Assembly (NCBI RefSeq): GCF_022539505.1
Contig: NC_061514.1
Coordinates: 333,295,090-333,359,089, forward strand
DNA: 64,000 bases
Direction of reading: 5' to 3'
Source of the DNA: Lolium rigidum
Taxonomy: Eukaryota > Streptophyta > Magnoliopsida > Poales > Poaceae
A model generated the notes under the pieces. It saw only the letters and a program-made list of their open reading frames with translations, made no database searches and was not told the DNA's origin. Position 1 is the stretch's first letter; each line of letters opens with the position of its first letter. A program made the translations under genes and the position numbers. Positions 1 through 11,371 of this stretch are shown piece by piece.

Positions 1-2
1 TT

Positions 3-760
3 ATTGGGTCTACCAGGGGACTTCTACCCATCTATAGTCAGCTGCTCCGCTTCTTTACGGCCACCATTGCTCCTAGTGGCGGAAACAATGATGCTCTCCG
101 TGGACCTCTTGTGGATCTTATGCATCTTGCCTATGAATGTGCTCAGGATAGTGAGGAGGAGTCTGATTTCACTCTTGATATCATGGACTACATCTTTCAT
201 GAGATTCATGATACCATGGTTTCCCGGACCACTATGCCCTATGCTCCATATATTCAGCTTCTCATCAACAACTCTGCTGCTCTTACTGAAGACTTGGGTC
301 GATTCCCTAAAGAGAGTCACACTGTCAAGAAGGCCTACAAGAAGAAGCCAGTTCCCCCTGCTGCACCTGCTTCTGGCTCCTTTACGGGAGATGCCCGCTC
401 TAGTGGCTATGCACCCGGTCGCCCTGTTGCTACCCCAGTGATTCAGAAGCATGTGAGGAAGCTCAGTTGGTTTCATCGCAATGTTCTATGCATGAACATT
501 GAGATTCACAAGGAAAACTTTGAGGCCAACCGTCAGCGCTCAGAGATTCAGCATACTCAGGCGGTCATTCTTCACAGGCTCAGTGGTGAGCAAGGACCTC
601 CGCCTCAGCCTCCAGTTCACCCAGCTTACAGTGGGTGGCACTCTTCCCAGGTTCCATGGACTGATATTGAGAAGAGTATTCAGAGGCCAACATCGCTCGC
701 GACTCTCCTCCAGCCGCTGACAGTGATGATGAGTATGTCACCGAAGAGGACTCCGAGTGA
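3..760 (+). CDS. gag-like protein of LTR retrotransposon, 5'-partial, frameshifted
   Basis: The frame is open from base 3 without a start, so the N-terminus lies upstream of the window. The protein has a helical N-terminal half (DLMHLAYECAQDSEEESD, PYAPYIQLL) resembling the plant 'putative transposon protein' gag-like domain, then a basic/proline-rich linker (KKKPVPPAAPAS). The direct frame runs on to 866, but from about 690 the neighbouring frame encodes an acidic serine-rich tail (ADSDDEYVTEEDSE) ending in TGA at 758-760, as expected for the native C-terminus. A one-base indel near 680-690 is therefore likely. No zinc knuckle is visible. It probably served only for packaging and needed enzymes from a partner element. 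Confidence 0.55.
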
Positions 761-3700
761 TCTCCATGGGGCGCATAGCATCGCGCTTTTCCCTTTTTTG
801 GCGTCTCGATGCCAAAGGGGGAGAAGTGTTCTATTAGGTCTTCTCTACGGGGATTTGCATGGTTAGGGCACAAGCATATGCGTTTACCATTCTTTTATCG
901 CTTTGTCCTCTCTTATGTCATTTGAACTATTTGGCTTGGTTTGTTTGTTTGTTCGTTCAAAACTATGTGTTATGTGTGGATGTGAGACATTATGTTAAGG
1001 TTTTCGGAATTCTATATGTTGAGACCAAGGTTTATGATATGGTGTGGTATTTATATATAACCGGTATTATATATCTCCATATGGGTATGATCTCTTTCAC
1101 TTTGTCTCATCTATATACATATGCCTATGTCTCTTGTTTGAGCTCATGTTGGATATCTCTTGTGTTGAGGCACCTCGCACCTATGTGTTGTGCATTTGTA
1201 TTCAAATGCAAATTACTTGTATGCACACATGTAAGGGGAGTGCCTCTACGTTTTGCCAACATGCTTGCTCTCTATAGTGGTTTTTATTGCAAATTCGTAT
1301 ATTGTCACCAAACACCAAAAAGGGGGAGATTGAAAGAACATCTCTCACATTATGTTTTGGATTGTTTGATGTCAATATATGTGATACACTAATGCTCTCT
1401 ATAGTGGTTTTCTGGCGATGATACCCTGGATAGGGGGCCGGACTTTTGCCCGGATTTTCCCCAAAGCCGGATTTTCCGGGGGGGGGGGGGGATTATCCGG
1501 CCCTCACTTACACCGGATAATCCGGCCCTCGAAGACTCCCAACGGCTGGATTTTGAGAGGGGGCATTTATACCCCCCTTCTTCCTCCTTCCAACCTGCTC
1601 AATCATTTCAGAAGTTCATCCCCATTAGAGCCAACTTACTCCACCTCAAGAAACACAAGAATTACAAGATCTCCTCCTCCATCCAACCAAAGCTCTTGAT
1701 CTTTGGAGATTCGAAGGAGAAGACCCCGATCTACATTTTCACCGAAGCGATTTGCATTTCCCCCTCATATGCTTGAGGGCCCTTTGCTAGTGTTCCCGAT
1801 GGGATTCGTAGCATAGAAAACAAAAAAAATTCCTACCGCAGGAACGAAAAACCAAGCCAAGATGCAATCTTGAAGATGGTAGCAACGAGGGGATCACGAG
1901 ACTAACCCTTGAAGATTTCCAAAGCCTACAAGATTAGATCTCGTTGTTGCAGAAGATGATCACTTACCGCTTTCAAAAGCGCGTAGAAGATCTTGACGGT
2001 GCCACAGTCGGGCAGCACCTCCGTACTCGGTCACACGTTCGGTGTTGATGAAGACGTCCTTCTCCCCGTTCCAGCGGGCAGCGGAAGTAGTAGATCCTCC
2101 TCGGAATCCCGGCAGCACGACGGCGTGGTGGCGGTGGTGGTGGAGATCTCCGACAGGGCTTCGCCAAGCGTATGCGGGAGAGGTGGTGGAGGAGGGAGGC
2201 TAGGGTTTGGGGAGAGGGGAGGGGAACTTGGGCGCCGGCCCTTGGATGCCCTAGGTGGTGCGGCCAACTAGTGGGCAGCTCCCTCCCTCTCCTCCTCATT
2301 ATATAGGTGGAATCCCTAAGGGGTAGCCCTAGAATCCGAATAAGAGTCCAACTCTCAAACCTTCCAAAGGACAAAACCTAGGGGAACTAGGACTCCCCCC
2401 TTTCCTTCTTTCTTGGCCGGCCAAGGAGGTGGAGTCCACCATGGACTCCACCCTCCCACTTGGTTGGCAAGTTAGGGTTGGTGGAGACTCCACCTTCCAT
2501 AGTGATTTCTTCCGGAAAGTTCTAGAACATTCTAGCGCCTTCCATAAATGCACCGGATCATTTCCAAACTTGGAAAGTGACTTCCTATATATGAATCTTA
2601 TTCTCCGGACCATTCTGGACCTCCTCGTGATGTCCTGGATCCCATCTGAGACTCCGAACAAAACTTCGAACTCCATTCCAAATTCCATATCTACTTAAAC
2701 GACATCAAACCTTAAGTGTTTCACCCTACGGTTCGTGAACTATGCAGACATGGTTGAGACTTCTCTCCGAACAATAACCAATAGCGGGATCTGGAGATCC
2801 ATAATGGCTCCCACATATTCATCGATGACTTAGTGATCGATTGAACCATTTACATACGATATCGATTCCTTTTGTCACGCGATATTTTACTTGTCCGAGG
2901 TTTGATCATCGGTATCTCTATACCTCGTTCAACCTCGTCTCCGACAAGTACTCTTTACTCGTACCGTGGTATGTCATCTCTTGTGAACTATTCACATGCT
3001 TGCAAGCTAATCAAACGACATTCCACCGAGAGGGCCCAGAGTATATCTATCCGTCATCGGGATGGACAAATCCCACTCTTGATCCATATGCCTGAACTCA
3101 TACTTTCCGAATACTTAATCCCACCTTTATAACCACCCATTTACGCAGTGGCGTTTGATGTAATCAAAGTACCCTTCCGGTATAAGTGATTTACATGATA
3201 TCATGGTCGAAGGACTAGGTAACTATGTATCGAAAGCTTATAGCAAATTGAACTTAATGACTTGATCTTATGCTACGCTTAATTGGGTGTGTGTCCCTTA
3301 TATCATTCATCTAATGACATAACCTTGTTATTAATAACATCCAATGTTCATGATCACGAAACCATGATCATCTATTAATCAACAAGCTAGTTATACAAGA
3401 GGCTTACTAGGGACTCCTTGTTGTTCACATAACACACATGTATCAATGTTTCGGTTAATACAATTATAGCATGGTATGTAAACATTATCATAAACTCAAA
3501 GATATATTCACTACAAGAAAAGTTGCCATGGCCGACGAAGTTGAAGTCGCGCCGTGGTTGCTGGTGTACCATGGCCGACGATTTTGGTCCCTCCGTGGTG
3601 CATGTCAAAACTTTTTTTTTCTCGTTTTTGAGGCCACCTAGCCCGACGAAAGCGGCCAAAACGTCGCGTATGGTGGCCCGGGACGTGGTGCATCGCGACT

Positions 3701-3844
3701 TCTCGGGTTCGCCGGCCGAGTCAACGCAAATCCGCACCGCCGAGGGATGTAGGGCCCGATGGCAGCCTCTCCGGCATTGTTTTTTTCTCGATCGCGCCAT
3801 CTCGTTCAACGTTCTCCGATCGAGCCGTTTACGATGCGGTGATC

Positions 3845-4442
3845 ATGGGTCCCGCATGTCATCCTCTATGAACCAAAATTCTTTCTATTCTTGGATTTTT
3901 TTGACCCCCGATTTCTGGCTACTTCCTTTTTCTTTTGATCCCTTGCCGCCTTGGAAACGTTGAGACCGCTCGTCTGCTAAATGGGACCCGCATGTCATCC
4001 TCTATGTGCAATCAACTTTCTTTTCTTGGAGTTTTTTTTGGCACCTCAAATTTGGTCACTTGCCTTTTTCTTTCGCTCCCTCGCCGCCTCTCAAACGGTG
4101 ATACCGCTGCTGCTAAATGGGACCCGCATGTCATCCTCTATGCACTATAAAACTTTCTTTTCTTGAATTATTTTTGGCACCTCATATTTGGTCACTTACC
4201 TTTTTCTTTCGATACCCTGCCGCCTCTCAAACGGTGATACCGCTGCTGCTAAATGGGACCCGCATGTCATCCTCTATGTACTATAAAACTTTCTTTTTCT
4301 TGGATTTTTTTTGGCACCTCATATTTTTTCACTTGCCTTTTTCTTTCGATCCCCGCCGCCTCTCAAACGGTGATACCGCTCGTCGCTAAATGGGACCCGC
4401 ATGTCATCCTCTATGTACTATAAAACTTTCTTTTCTTGGATT
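3845..4442. repeat. 136-bp tandem repeat inside the CACTA element
   Basis: The motif ATGGGACCCGCATGTCATCC recurs at 3845 (one base different), 3981, 4117, 4253 and 4390, giving a period of 136-137 bp. Each unit also holds a T-rich stretch and a GCCGCCTCTCAAACGGTGAT block. Five copies are seen before the array runs into the N gap, so copy number is a minimum. Subterminal tandem repeats are typical of CACTA elements and are thought to bind transposase. Confidence 0.85.
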
Positions 4443-4542
4443 NNNNNNNNNNNNNNNNNNNNNNNNNNNNNNNNNNNNNNNNNNNNNNNNNNNNNNNNNN
4501 NNNNNNNNNNNNNNNNNNNNNNNNNNNNNNNNNNNNNNNNNN
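4443..4542. other. Assembly gap, 100 N
   Basis: Exactly 100 undetermined bases, a conventional placeholder for a gap of unknown size. It lies directly after the 136-bp tandem array, so collapsed repeat units are the probable cause. Confidence 0.97.
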
Positions 4543-5285
4543 TTTTCCGTGGCGGAAGGGCGCCCAAGCGCGACGGACCGAAAAAAACGTCGTTGGACTT
4601 TGCCTGACGCAGTTTCCACAACGGAACCCATATCGTCGGGTTAGGCCCATGGGCGACGAAAAATACCCCTTAGCGGACGATTTTGAGACGTTGTCTATCA
4701 GAACTTTTCTTGTAGTGATTATAATAACCATTTTATTATTGCCTCTTGGGCATATCTCCAACAGTTCCTCTTTTGAGAAACCCTAGTTATTTGTACTTGA
4801 TATTTTTCTTGTTGTTGTTGTTGTGTTGTTACAGATTTGAGAGCCTCCAATTTGGTTGTGGATGTGTGCCCCAAGAACTTTGTAAAGGCACGGTTTCCGC
4901 CTCGAGGAAATCCCTTAGTGGAAGTGGGCTAGGCCTTCGTGGTGTTGCTCACAGGAGACCTGAGTGAAGCCTTCGTGGTTGTTGCTCTGGCTTTCGTAGC
5001 GACCACACTCCTCCGAACGTAGACGTACCTTCTTGCAAAGGAAGGGAACTACGGGAATCAACTCCGTGTTTCCGTGTGCTCCACTCTCGGTTACCTCTAT
5101 CCTTTATCTCCTCTATATATTGCGTAGCTATATCTTGCTTAGTCGTTGACCTTGTCATATAGGTAAATTCACATAGTTGCATATCTAGAGAATTTACCTT
5201 TGTGTCAAGCCTAAATTGAAAAAGAACTAAAAATTGGTTAGCACCTATTCACCCCCCCCTCTAGGTGCGGCATACGATCCTTTCA

Positions 5286-6129
5286 CATTCCACCAATTCT
5301 CATATATTATTTAGTTTGCCTAGACCTTCCACACTTGGTAGGATCAAACTTTTGTAAAAAAAAATAGCAACTAAATTAGGCACGGGTCAGCGAAACTAAT
5401 AATTGACAACTTGACTCGTATTTTTCTATATTGGGAGTTCAAACCACAAACAATCTTCTCAACGGCTTCTTCTAGTATACAACGACATGCGTAGGCATGT
5501 GTTTGAGAAAAAATATATTCCAAAGAAAACACCTGATTGCTTTACCAATGGCAAACCTAAAATTGTACCTTCGCTTCATAGGAGAAGTGCAGGCAATCAA
5601 AAATCTCACTCCAACATCAGGCACACATGCGTCGGCTCATTTGGTAATGTGCACACCTGCTATAGCACATAGCTGCATTTACTTGTTAGTTAATTGGACA
5701 AAGCTCATCTAGAAATCCATACACAAGCTTACTCCATAAGGGCGTCCAGTTCATGAGCAAACAAAAAAGGTCATGGAAAATAGAGATCCAACATTTTATC
5801 TGTTATCATTTGCCATGTTTGGCTTGGAACAATAGAAGCGGACAAGAGTGGAAAGGGGGAATAACTTGGATAAATGAATTCATCCGATTGGAATCTTGGA
5901 GCAATATATCACTTTGAAATACCCAAAAAAATCATGCAACATCTTCCCTGATTTGATCAAGTATAGAAAATAAAAAACAGGACTGAGCATGAACTTGTGT
6001 ACCTAAAAATGGATCTGAGCATAAGCTATACCGTGATCAAGAACGCCATCCAGAACATCTTCCCGTATAACCAAAAATTAGAGTTGTCCTCTATACAGGA
6101 TCAGATCAACACCAAAGAAGTACAATGCC
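5286..6129. other. No gene recognised
   Basis: AT-rich flanking sequence right of the LTR. Short reading frames exist on the plus strand but lack family resemblance, codon bias or splice context. Nothing else was recognised. Confidence 0.5.
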
Positions 6130-6139
6130 AAAAATTCAC

Positions 6140-6320
6140 GAAAAAAATCCTATACGACCCAATATGGTTAGACCCGGGTGGTAGACCACATCAGATGCCA
6201 CACATTTGTGCCCACTTGTTCTTCCGGTACCCGATTGAAATTTTTTTTTGCTACGTGTAAGATGCTAGATTGGGTCTACCACTGGGTCGTACCAAACTAG
6301 GTCGTATAGGATTTTTTTCT
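6140..6320. mobile_element. MITE with ~45-bp inverted ends (Mutator-like)
   Basis: The left end GAAAAAAATCCTATACGACC is matched in inverse by GGTCGTATAGGATTTTTTTC on the right. The similarity extends about 45 bp inward to GGTAGACC/GGTCTACC. The direct repeat AAAAATTCAC flanks it (6130-6139 and 6321-6330). A 9-10 bp duplication and A-rich ends starting with G suggest a Mutator-type MITE. No coding capacity. Confidence 0.75.
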
Positions 6321-6330
6321 AAAAATTCAC

Positions 6331-8084
6331 CAATTCCCATCCATTAACCACCCGATCACCATCCCCGTCCACGAAAACCATACATGCCATCGCCTAAATT
6401 CCCGTCGCCGGGTGTCAGCTCATGCTTCCCCTTGGGCAGTGCGGCCGTGTCGAGGGAGAGCCAGCGCTTGCGGAGCTGCGCCGGTAGCGCCACTTTACCG
6501 GACGTCTCGTCGATGGTAGGGAAGTTGCCTCGCTGGCCTCGACGCTGGATCAACAGCAGCTTGGGGAGGCGGCGGCGATAGCATATGAATGGGATGACTT
6601 ATGGCTCGCTGGAGGGGTGTCGCACATATGTACTGTATTAAATACGGATCAACCCCACGTCAAAAAAATGGATCAACCCAATTTGTATTGATTCGGATTT
6701 AATACGTGATTAGCGGTACTAGTAAGGGAAGGTGGAGGGGCGACTTACTAAAGTGATCAGCGGTAATCGGGCAATTTAATACGTGATTAGCTGTATTAGC
6801 GTTAATAACCTTAGGATCAGATTTTTTTTTTGAGAACATAACCTTAGGCTTTGGTTTTATCTCCCAATCAATGCATGCATTGATCCCAGCCTTGTTCCCA
6901 ACGAGTATGTGATCTTTGGCAATTGACAATAAAGGATAATTGGGAGCTATTTGGCAGGTTATTATTTTTTGACATTTATTTGGTTTGTGATTGACGCTAG
7001 GGAGATGTGGATGAGAGCAGATCAGATGTACGGTTAGATACTGAGCGGAGATTTTGATGTAGGATCGTACGGTCTGGATGTGTTGAATCTTTGACATCAA
7101 ACATTTTTTATGATGTACAGACTGCAATAAAATAGTAAAAATTCGCTATGAAGAGCTAGCGGCTAACTTTTTTGGCCAAAAAATGATCGAAATACTGGCC
7201 CTTTTTTAATCGGTTTTGCTAATTCTTAGTATACTAAGAATTCAGCTAGAGCCCAGTAGAGTCTTAAACCGTCCAGATTTTGGTGTGCATCCATGATGTC
7301 TCGTTTAAGACTCTATATGGATGTCAGCAGTTGATTAGATAATAAAATTGGATGGTTTAAGACTCTACTGAGCTCAGTATTCGGATGTCTCGTTTTGGCA
7401 TGGTTATTATTTGTTGCCTAAGGTTTTCTTACTGGGCCGCACCGGTCATTGGTCGGGCCATCCGCGAAGACATATATGATGCTAAAAAGTGTTAAATTAA
7501 ATGGACCTGAGATGTTTTTCTCGGACACAATATTTTTGTCACCGAATAAACAAGATTAGTTCTTTGGCTACAATTCTTGCTCCCCGAGTAGACGACATCC
7601 GTTTCTCGCATGCAATATTCTTATTTTCCTAGTATACAAATGTGTTCCATGAGTCCAAAATATTGTTCCTCGTCTGGATTCAATTTTTCCACAGGTCTAA
7701 GATATTATTCCTCATGTAGATGTGTTTTGTTACACGGGCCTAAACTGTTGTCCCTCTTGTAGATACCATTATTTCCACGAGTCTAAATATTGTTCTATAG
7801 ATTTTGTAATTGGGCATGGGGCTTGATGGTGGGAAGTTTGATCCTAGGCATTTCAAATTTCGAGGGTTCTAGTTTCTTAGTGTTATCCTTTTTTATATAC
7901 TCTCTGGTATCAAGTTTTGAGTTTATAGGTAGTTGGGACATCATTTTGTAGTGTGAGGAAATAGGTACGGTTGTGTGAACGAATAGGTAGGTCTTGTTAT
8001 TGATGTGTTACATTTCGTATATTGGATTTTATTTTCCATAATATGTAGAAGTCAACGTCAGTAGTTTGTGTCAACACTTTAGTG
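6331..8084. other. No gene; foldback and short palindromes only
   Basis: A short minus-strand frame at 6356-6553 has gene-like GC content but no recognised domain or splice context. The rest is AT-rich. Two small palindromes are visible, TTTTTTGGCCAAAAAA near 7168 and TTCTTAGTATACTAAGAA near 7224, plus the inverted repeat listed separately. Confidence 0.45.
7249..7375. repeat. Inverted repeat, probable MITE foldback
   Basis: GAGCCCAGTAGAGTCTTAAA at 7249 is matched in inverse by TTTAAGACTCTACTGAGCTC ending at 7375. The arms are about 33 bp with few mismatches and enclose about 60 bp. A further copy of GTTTAAGACTCTA lies in the loop. No clear target-site duplication was found, so the element type is open. 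Confidence 0.55.
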
Positions 8085-9800
8085 GTATTCTTATTCCTCC
8101 AAGTTGCATGTGAGGCCGCAACAGATCTTGGTTGCCTAGTTTCAAGTGGAGTTGCAACTAAGATAAATGCTCTGGAAATCCACGCTAAACCCCAATTCGT
8201 GTGTTGTCCTAATTGCAAGTTGGATCGCAACTGACCTTCATTGCCAGTTGCGAGTGGGATTGCAACTGAAAAAAAATGCTTTGGAATCACAGTAGACCCT
8301 AATTCATATTTTTCTTGCCAATTTGCTAGAGGGGCTACAACACCTAGAGAGAATTGATCCAGAATTCGTGCTAAACCCTTTTTTTTTGTCATTTTCCCAG
8401 TTGCAAGTGGGGTCACAATTAGCCATTGTTTGCCCCAATTGCAAGTGGAGTTGCAAACTAAGAGAGAAATGATTCGAAATATTTAAGAAACCCTATTTTT
8501 CTCTTTGTCCCAGTTTTAAGTAAAAAAGGGTCATTACTGACCTTAGTTGCCGAGTTGCAAGTGGAGTTGCAACTGAGAGAGAAATGCTTTGGAATCCATG
8601 CTAATCCCGAATCTCTTTTCGCCTAGTTGCAGATGGGGTTGCAATTGAAAGAGAAATGCTCTTGGATCCATGCTAACCCTGATTTTCTTATTTTGTCTAA
8701 GTTTCAAGTGGGGTTGCAACTAAGAGAGAAACACTCCGGAATCGGTGCTAACCCCGAATTTCTCTTTATTCCAGTTGCAAGTGGGGCCGCAACTGAATTT
8801 TGTTGACTAGTTGCAAGTGGAGTTGCAAATGAGAGAGAAATTATCTAAAATCCGTGCTAACCCCAAATTTCTACTTTCTCCCGGTTGCAAGTGGAGTCAC
8901 AATTGACCATTGTTTTCCAGCTGCAAGTAGAAGTGCAACTGAGAGAGAAATGCTCTGGAATATGTGCTAACCCCGAATTTCCATTTGTCCTAGTTGGGTC
9001 ACAATTGACATTTGTTGCCCAGTTGCAAGTGCACTTGCCACTGAGAGAGAAATGCTCTGAAATCCATGTTGACCCATAATTTCTATTTTTGTCCCAGTTT
9101 CAAGTGGGGTCGCAACGAACCTATGTTACTCAGTTGCGGCTGGAGTTGCAACCGAGAGAGAAATGATCCGAAATCTATGCTAACCCTGAATTTCGCTTTG
9201 TCCCAGTTGCAAGTGATGTCGCAACTGACCTTTGTTGCCCAGCTGCAAGTGGAGTTACCAGTTACCACCGAGATAGAAATTCTCCAGAATCTGTGCCAAC
9301 CCAATATTCTCTTTATCTTAGTTTTAAGTGTGATTGTAACTGATTGCGTACTTGCAAGTGTGAGTTGCAACTGAGGAAAAATGCTGTAAAATCCATGCTA
9401 ACCCGGAATTTCTATTTGACATTTGTTGCCCAGTTGCAAGTGCAGTTGCAAATGAGAGAGAAATACTCTAAAATCCGTGCTAGCCATGAATTTCTATTTT
9501 TGTCTCAGTTGCAAGTGGGGTCACAACGAACCTTTGTTACCCAGTTGCGACTGGTTGCAACTTGGAGAGAAATGATCTGAAATCCGTGCTAACCTCAAAT
9601 TTCTGTTTGTTTCAGTTGCAAGTGAGGGCGCAACTGACATTTTTTTTGCCTAGTTGCAAGTGGAGTTGCATGGGAGATAGAAATTCTCCAAAATCTGTGC
9701 TAACCTAATATTTCTCTTGATCTTAGTTTTAAGTGTGGTCGTAACTGATTTTTGTTGCCTAGTTGCAAGTGAAGTTGTAATTGAGGAAAAAAATTATGAA
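8085..9800. repeat. Minisatellite of ~110-bp units with hairpin-forming cores
   Basis: About 16 degenerate units tile this stretch. Each carries GAGAGAAATG, then a block like ATCCATGCTAACCCTGAATT, then one or two copies of CAGTTGCAAGTGGAGTTGCA. The GAGAGAAAT mark recurs mostly every 102-117 bp, with shorter 73-81 bp spacings where part of a unit is missing. The core CAGTTGCAA..TTGCAACTG is an inverted repeat and AGTTGCAACT is a perfect palindrome, so every unit can fold. Short frames give peptides like QLQVELQLREKCS, but about 110 is not a multiple of three, so the frame shifts each unit and a coding role is unlikely. No CRISPR-like spacing. Confidence 0.8.
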
Positions 9801-11350
9801 ACCATGTTAATCTTAAATTTAGCCGTTTCATTTCGTTCATCGGAATCAGGACTCCGTTGAAACCGTAAGCACTGTCTATCATTTACATTGAGTTGGACTT
9901 TGCGCTCGCCCATGGCAACTTCTGAATGGCCCTGGTCCAGTAGCACGTCAGTAAGTTTTTTTTTTTTGCGACTGCACGTCAGTAAGTTTGTTTCGGTTCT
10001 ATCACTAGTTTTGGTTCCATCTTTTTATTCTACTAGGAAATTTGTCTGTGTGTTGCTACGGTATTCCGGTTTCTCGACGTTGGCCCTATACATGGCCCTT
10101 AATTTTTTTTGTCATCGCAATGTCACATTGTAGCATAGCCCCACATTGTTCTTGAATAATTCGTTTGCTTATTCAGTACATGTATAACATAAATGAACCT
10201 AGAAATGAATATCACCTAAAGCATTCTTGAAATAAAAAAGTGCGAAGTGACATAACAGAAACACGGACTTGCATTACCGGTTATCGTTAGCTCAAATTAA
10301 ATCAATGGCCAAAACATAGAGGAAATCCTTTTTTCCACTATAGTTATCTCAAATATATCAATCTTGATCGAAAATAAATAAGATCACCTTTAATTAAATT
10401 TAAAGGTAAACTCAATAATCCCACCTTGTAGGGATACATAGAACACCGGTTGCCTTGTCCTCGTGAGATTGACCGCGCCCGCAGCCTCAGAACGATGGAA
10501 TTGTCACCTACTCCCGTACCTCATGCTTCCTTAAGTTAATCACATCTTTTGCCAGACTTCGGATCCGTTGATGCCTTAAACTCATACCATTTCGCACCAG
10601 CGCCATGGTGCTAGGTTGCAGGACCACATAAACGAAAGAAACGCAGGACCTACAGGAGTTGTTCTCGGTTTCTACTCGGTTGGCTGGCTCTTGGCTGGGC
10701 TGCCCACTTTGATACAAGGAGGCATTACCTGGGCCGGAGCTGAGGAAACATCATGGACGAATCGCTGGATTGACAGCCGAACGACCGGAACGTTTTCACG
10801 AACCGTTCTTTTAACTTATCGGTGGCAGATATAGCGTATGCAAGAGTTACAAATACGATCTAACCCGTATACAATACGTATACAGTATATTCTAACACCG
10901 CCAGCTGCTGATGCACGCAGCACGACAGCATGGTCGACGTCCTAGAGGCCCTGCTTCGGGAGAGGCCGGCTTGGACTAGCAGGTCGCGATGTTTCTGCTG
11001 AAGGGCAGGCCATCGATGATGTTCTTCAGTGCCAAGCACGCTGCACCGTTAATCTCACGCTTACTTCCATAGAAGGAGCGACAGATATAAGCGGCGCTGT
11101 TGTTCACGTCAGGCACTCCAAGACTGCCTGTGCGTGTGCACTGGACTTGAGCGAGTTGTTTCAGGGTAAGAAAGCTGCTTATGAGAGATGGGGTTCTGCC
11201 CGTGCTTCTCATCTTTCACTTCAATTTTCACGTCTGCTCAATGCTCATGTCCATGAGGTGGAGGCGCTGGAGTCTTTGCTACCAGCCATCATGCAGATAA
11301 AATTGGTGCCTCCGTAAGCAAGCTCACAAGATCAGGATAAGTAAAGAGAA
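9801..11350. other. No gene recognised; weak minus-strand fragment near 11 kb
   Basis: Mostly AT-rich. A minus-strand frame at 10976-11212 (ending GLPFSRNIATC) has plausible amino-acid composition but no recognised family; it may be a decayed gene fragment. A poly-T micro-insertion at 9956-9973 is described as a finding. Confidence 0.4.
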
Positions 11351-11371
11351 AACAACACCAAACCGAAGTGT

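Larger units (their letters stand above)
3509..4717. mobile_element. Non-autonomous CACTA transposon (CACTACAAGAAAA ends)
   Basis: Both ends carry the CACTA-superfamily terminal repeat CACTACAAGAAAAGTT / AACTTTTCTTGTAGTG and the insertion is flanked by the 3-bp duplication ATT (3506-3508, 4718-4720). The interior has no transposase; it holds a 136-bp tandem array and a 100-N gap. It is nested in the Angela-like solo LTR. The true length is unknown because of the gap. Confidence 0.88.
1797..4763 (-). mobile_element. Angela/BARE-type copia solo LTR, inverted, nested in the LTR
   Basis: On the minus strand this begins TGTTGGAGATATGCCCA (from 4763), the start of Angela/BARE/WIS-type LTRs, and ends near 1797 at the typical CTACGAATCCCATCG. 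A 5-bp duplication GTTCC flanks it (1792-1796 and 4764-4768), so it is a complete solo LTR. The usual TG/CA pair has decayed on one side (CG for TG at 1797). After subtracting the nested CACTA element it measures about 1.75 kb, the usual Angela LTR length. No internal domain or second LTR remains, indicating LTR-LTR recombination. Confidence 0.8.
1..5285 (+). mobile_element. 3' part of a gag-only LTR retrotransposon with its 3' LTR
   Basis: The left edge of the window lies inside an LTR retrotransposon. A gag-like frame (3-760) is followed by about 570 bp without coding signal, a polypurine tract ending AGGGGGAGAT at 1330, and an LTR that opens TGAAAG at 1331 and closes CTTTCA at 5285. A second purine box (CAAAGGGGGAGAAG, near 817) sits right after the gag frame. 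No protease, integrase or reverse transcriptase frame lies between gag and the LTR, so the element looks non-autonomous. The 5' LTR is outside the window, so a target-site duplication cannot be tested. The layout is copia-like; the superfamily is inferred. Confidence 0.75.
1331..5285 (+). mobile_element. 3' LTR of the retrotransposon, with nested insertions
   Basis: The LTR starts TGAAAGAACATC directly after the polypurine tract and ends GATCCTTTCA, giving the inverted terminal TGAAAG/CTTTCA. Removing the nested solo LTR and one GTTCC copy leaves about 980 bp. In the U3 part (about 1435-1540) there is a run of imperfect CCGGATTTTCCGG palindromes followed by a TATA-like CATTTATACC near 1564, probably the promoter. 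Near the 3' end comes the motif CACCTATTCACCCCCCC, shared with the solo LTR at 14141-16635, so the two belong to related families. Confidence 0.7.

Noticed and set aside
6356..6553. Possible small minus-strand gene (GKVALPAQLRKRWLSLDTAA)
   Set aside because: No recognised family, no splice partners and only 65 codons; kept as unresolved.
8885..9580. Repetitive protein with QLQVELQLREKC units
   Set aside because: The ~110-bp unit is not a multiple of three, so the peptide jumps frame in every unit; the three frames overlap and none spans the array.
8085..9800. CRISPR-like array
   Set aside because: Repeats are degenerate, there are no unique spacers of constant length and the genome is a plant nuclear genome.
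10976..11212. Possible exon ending GLPFSRNIATC
   Set aside because: Composition is plausible but no domain, homologue or splice context could be named.
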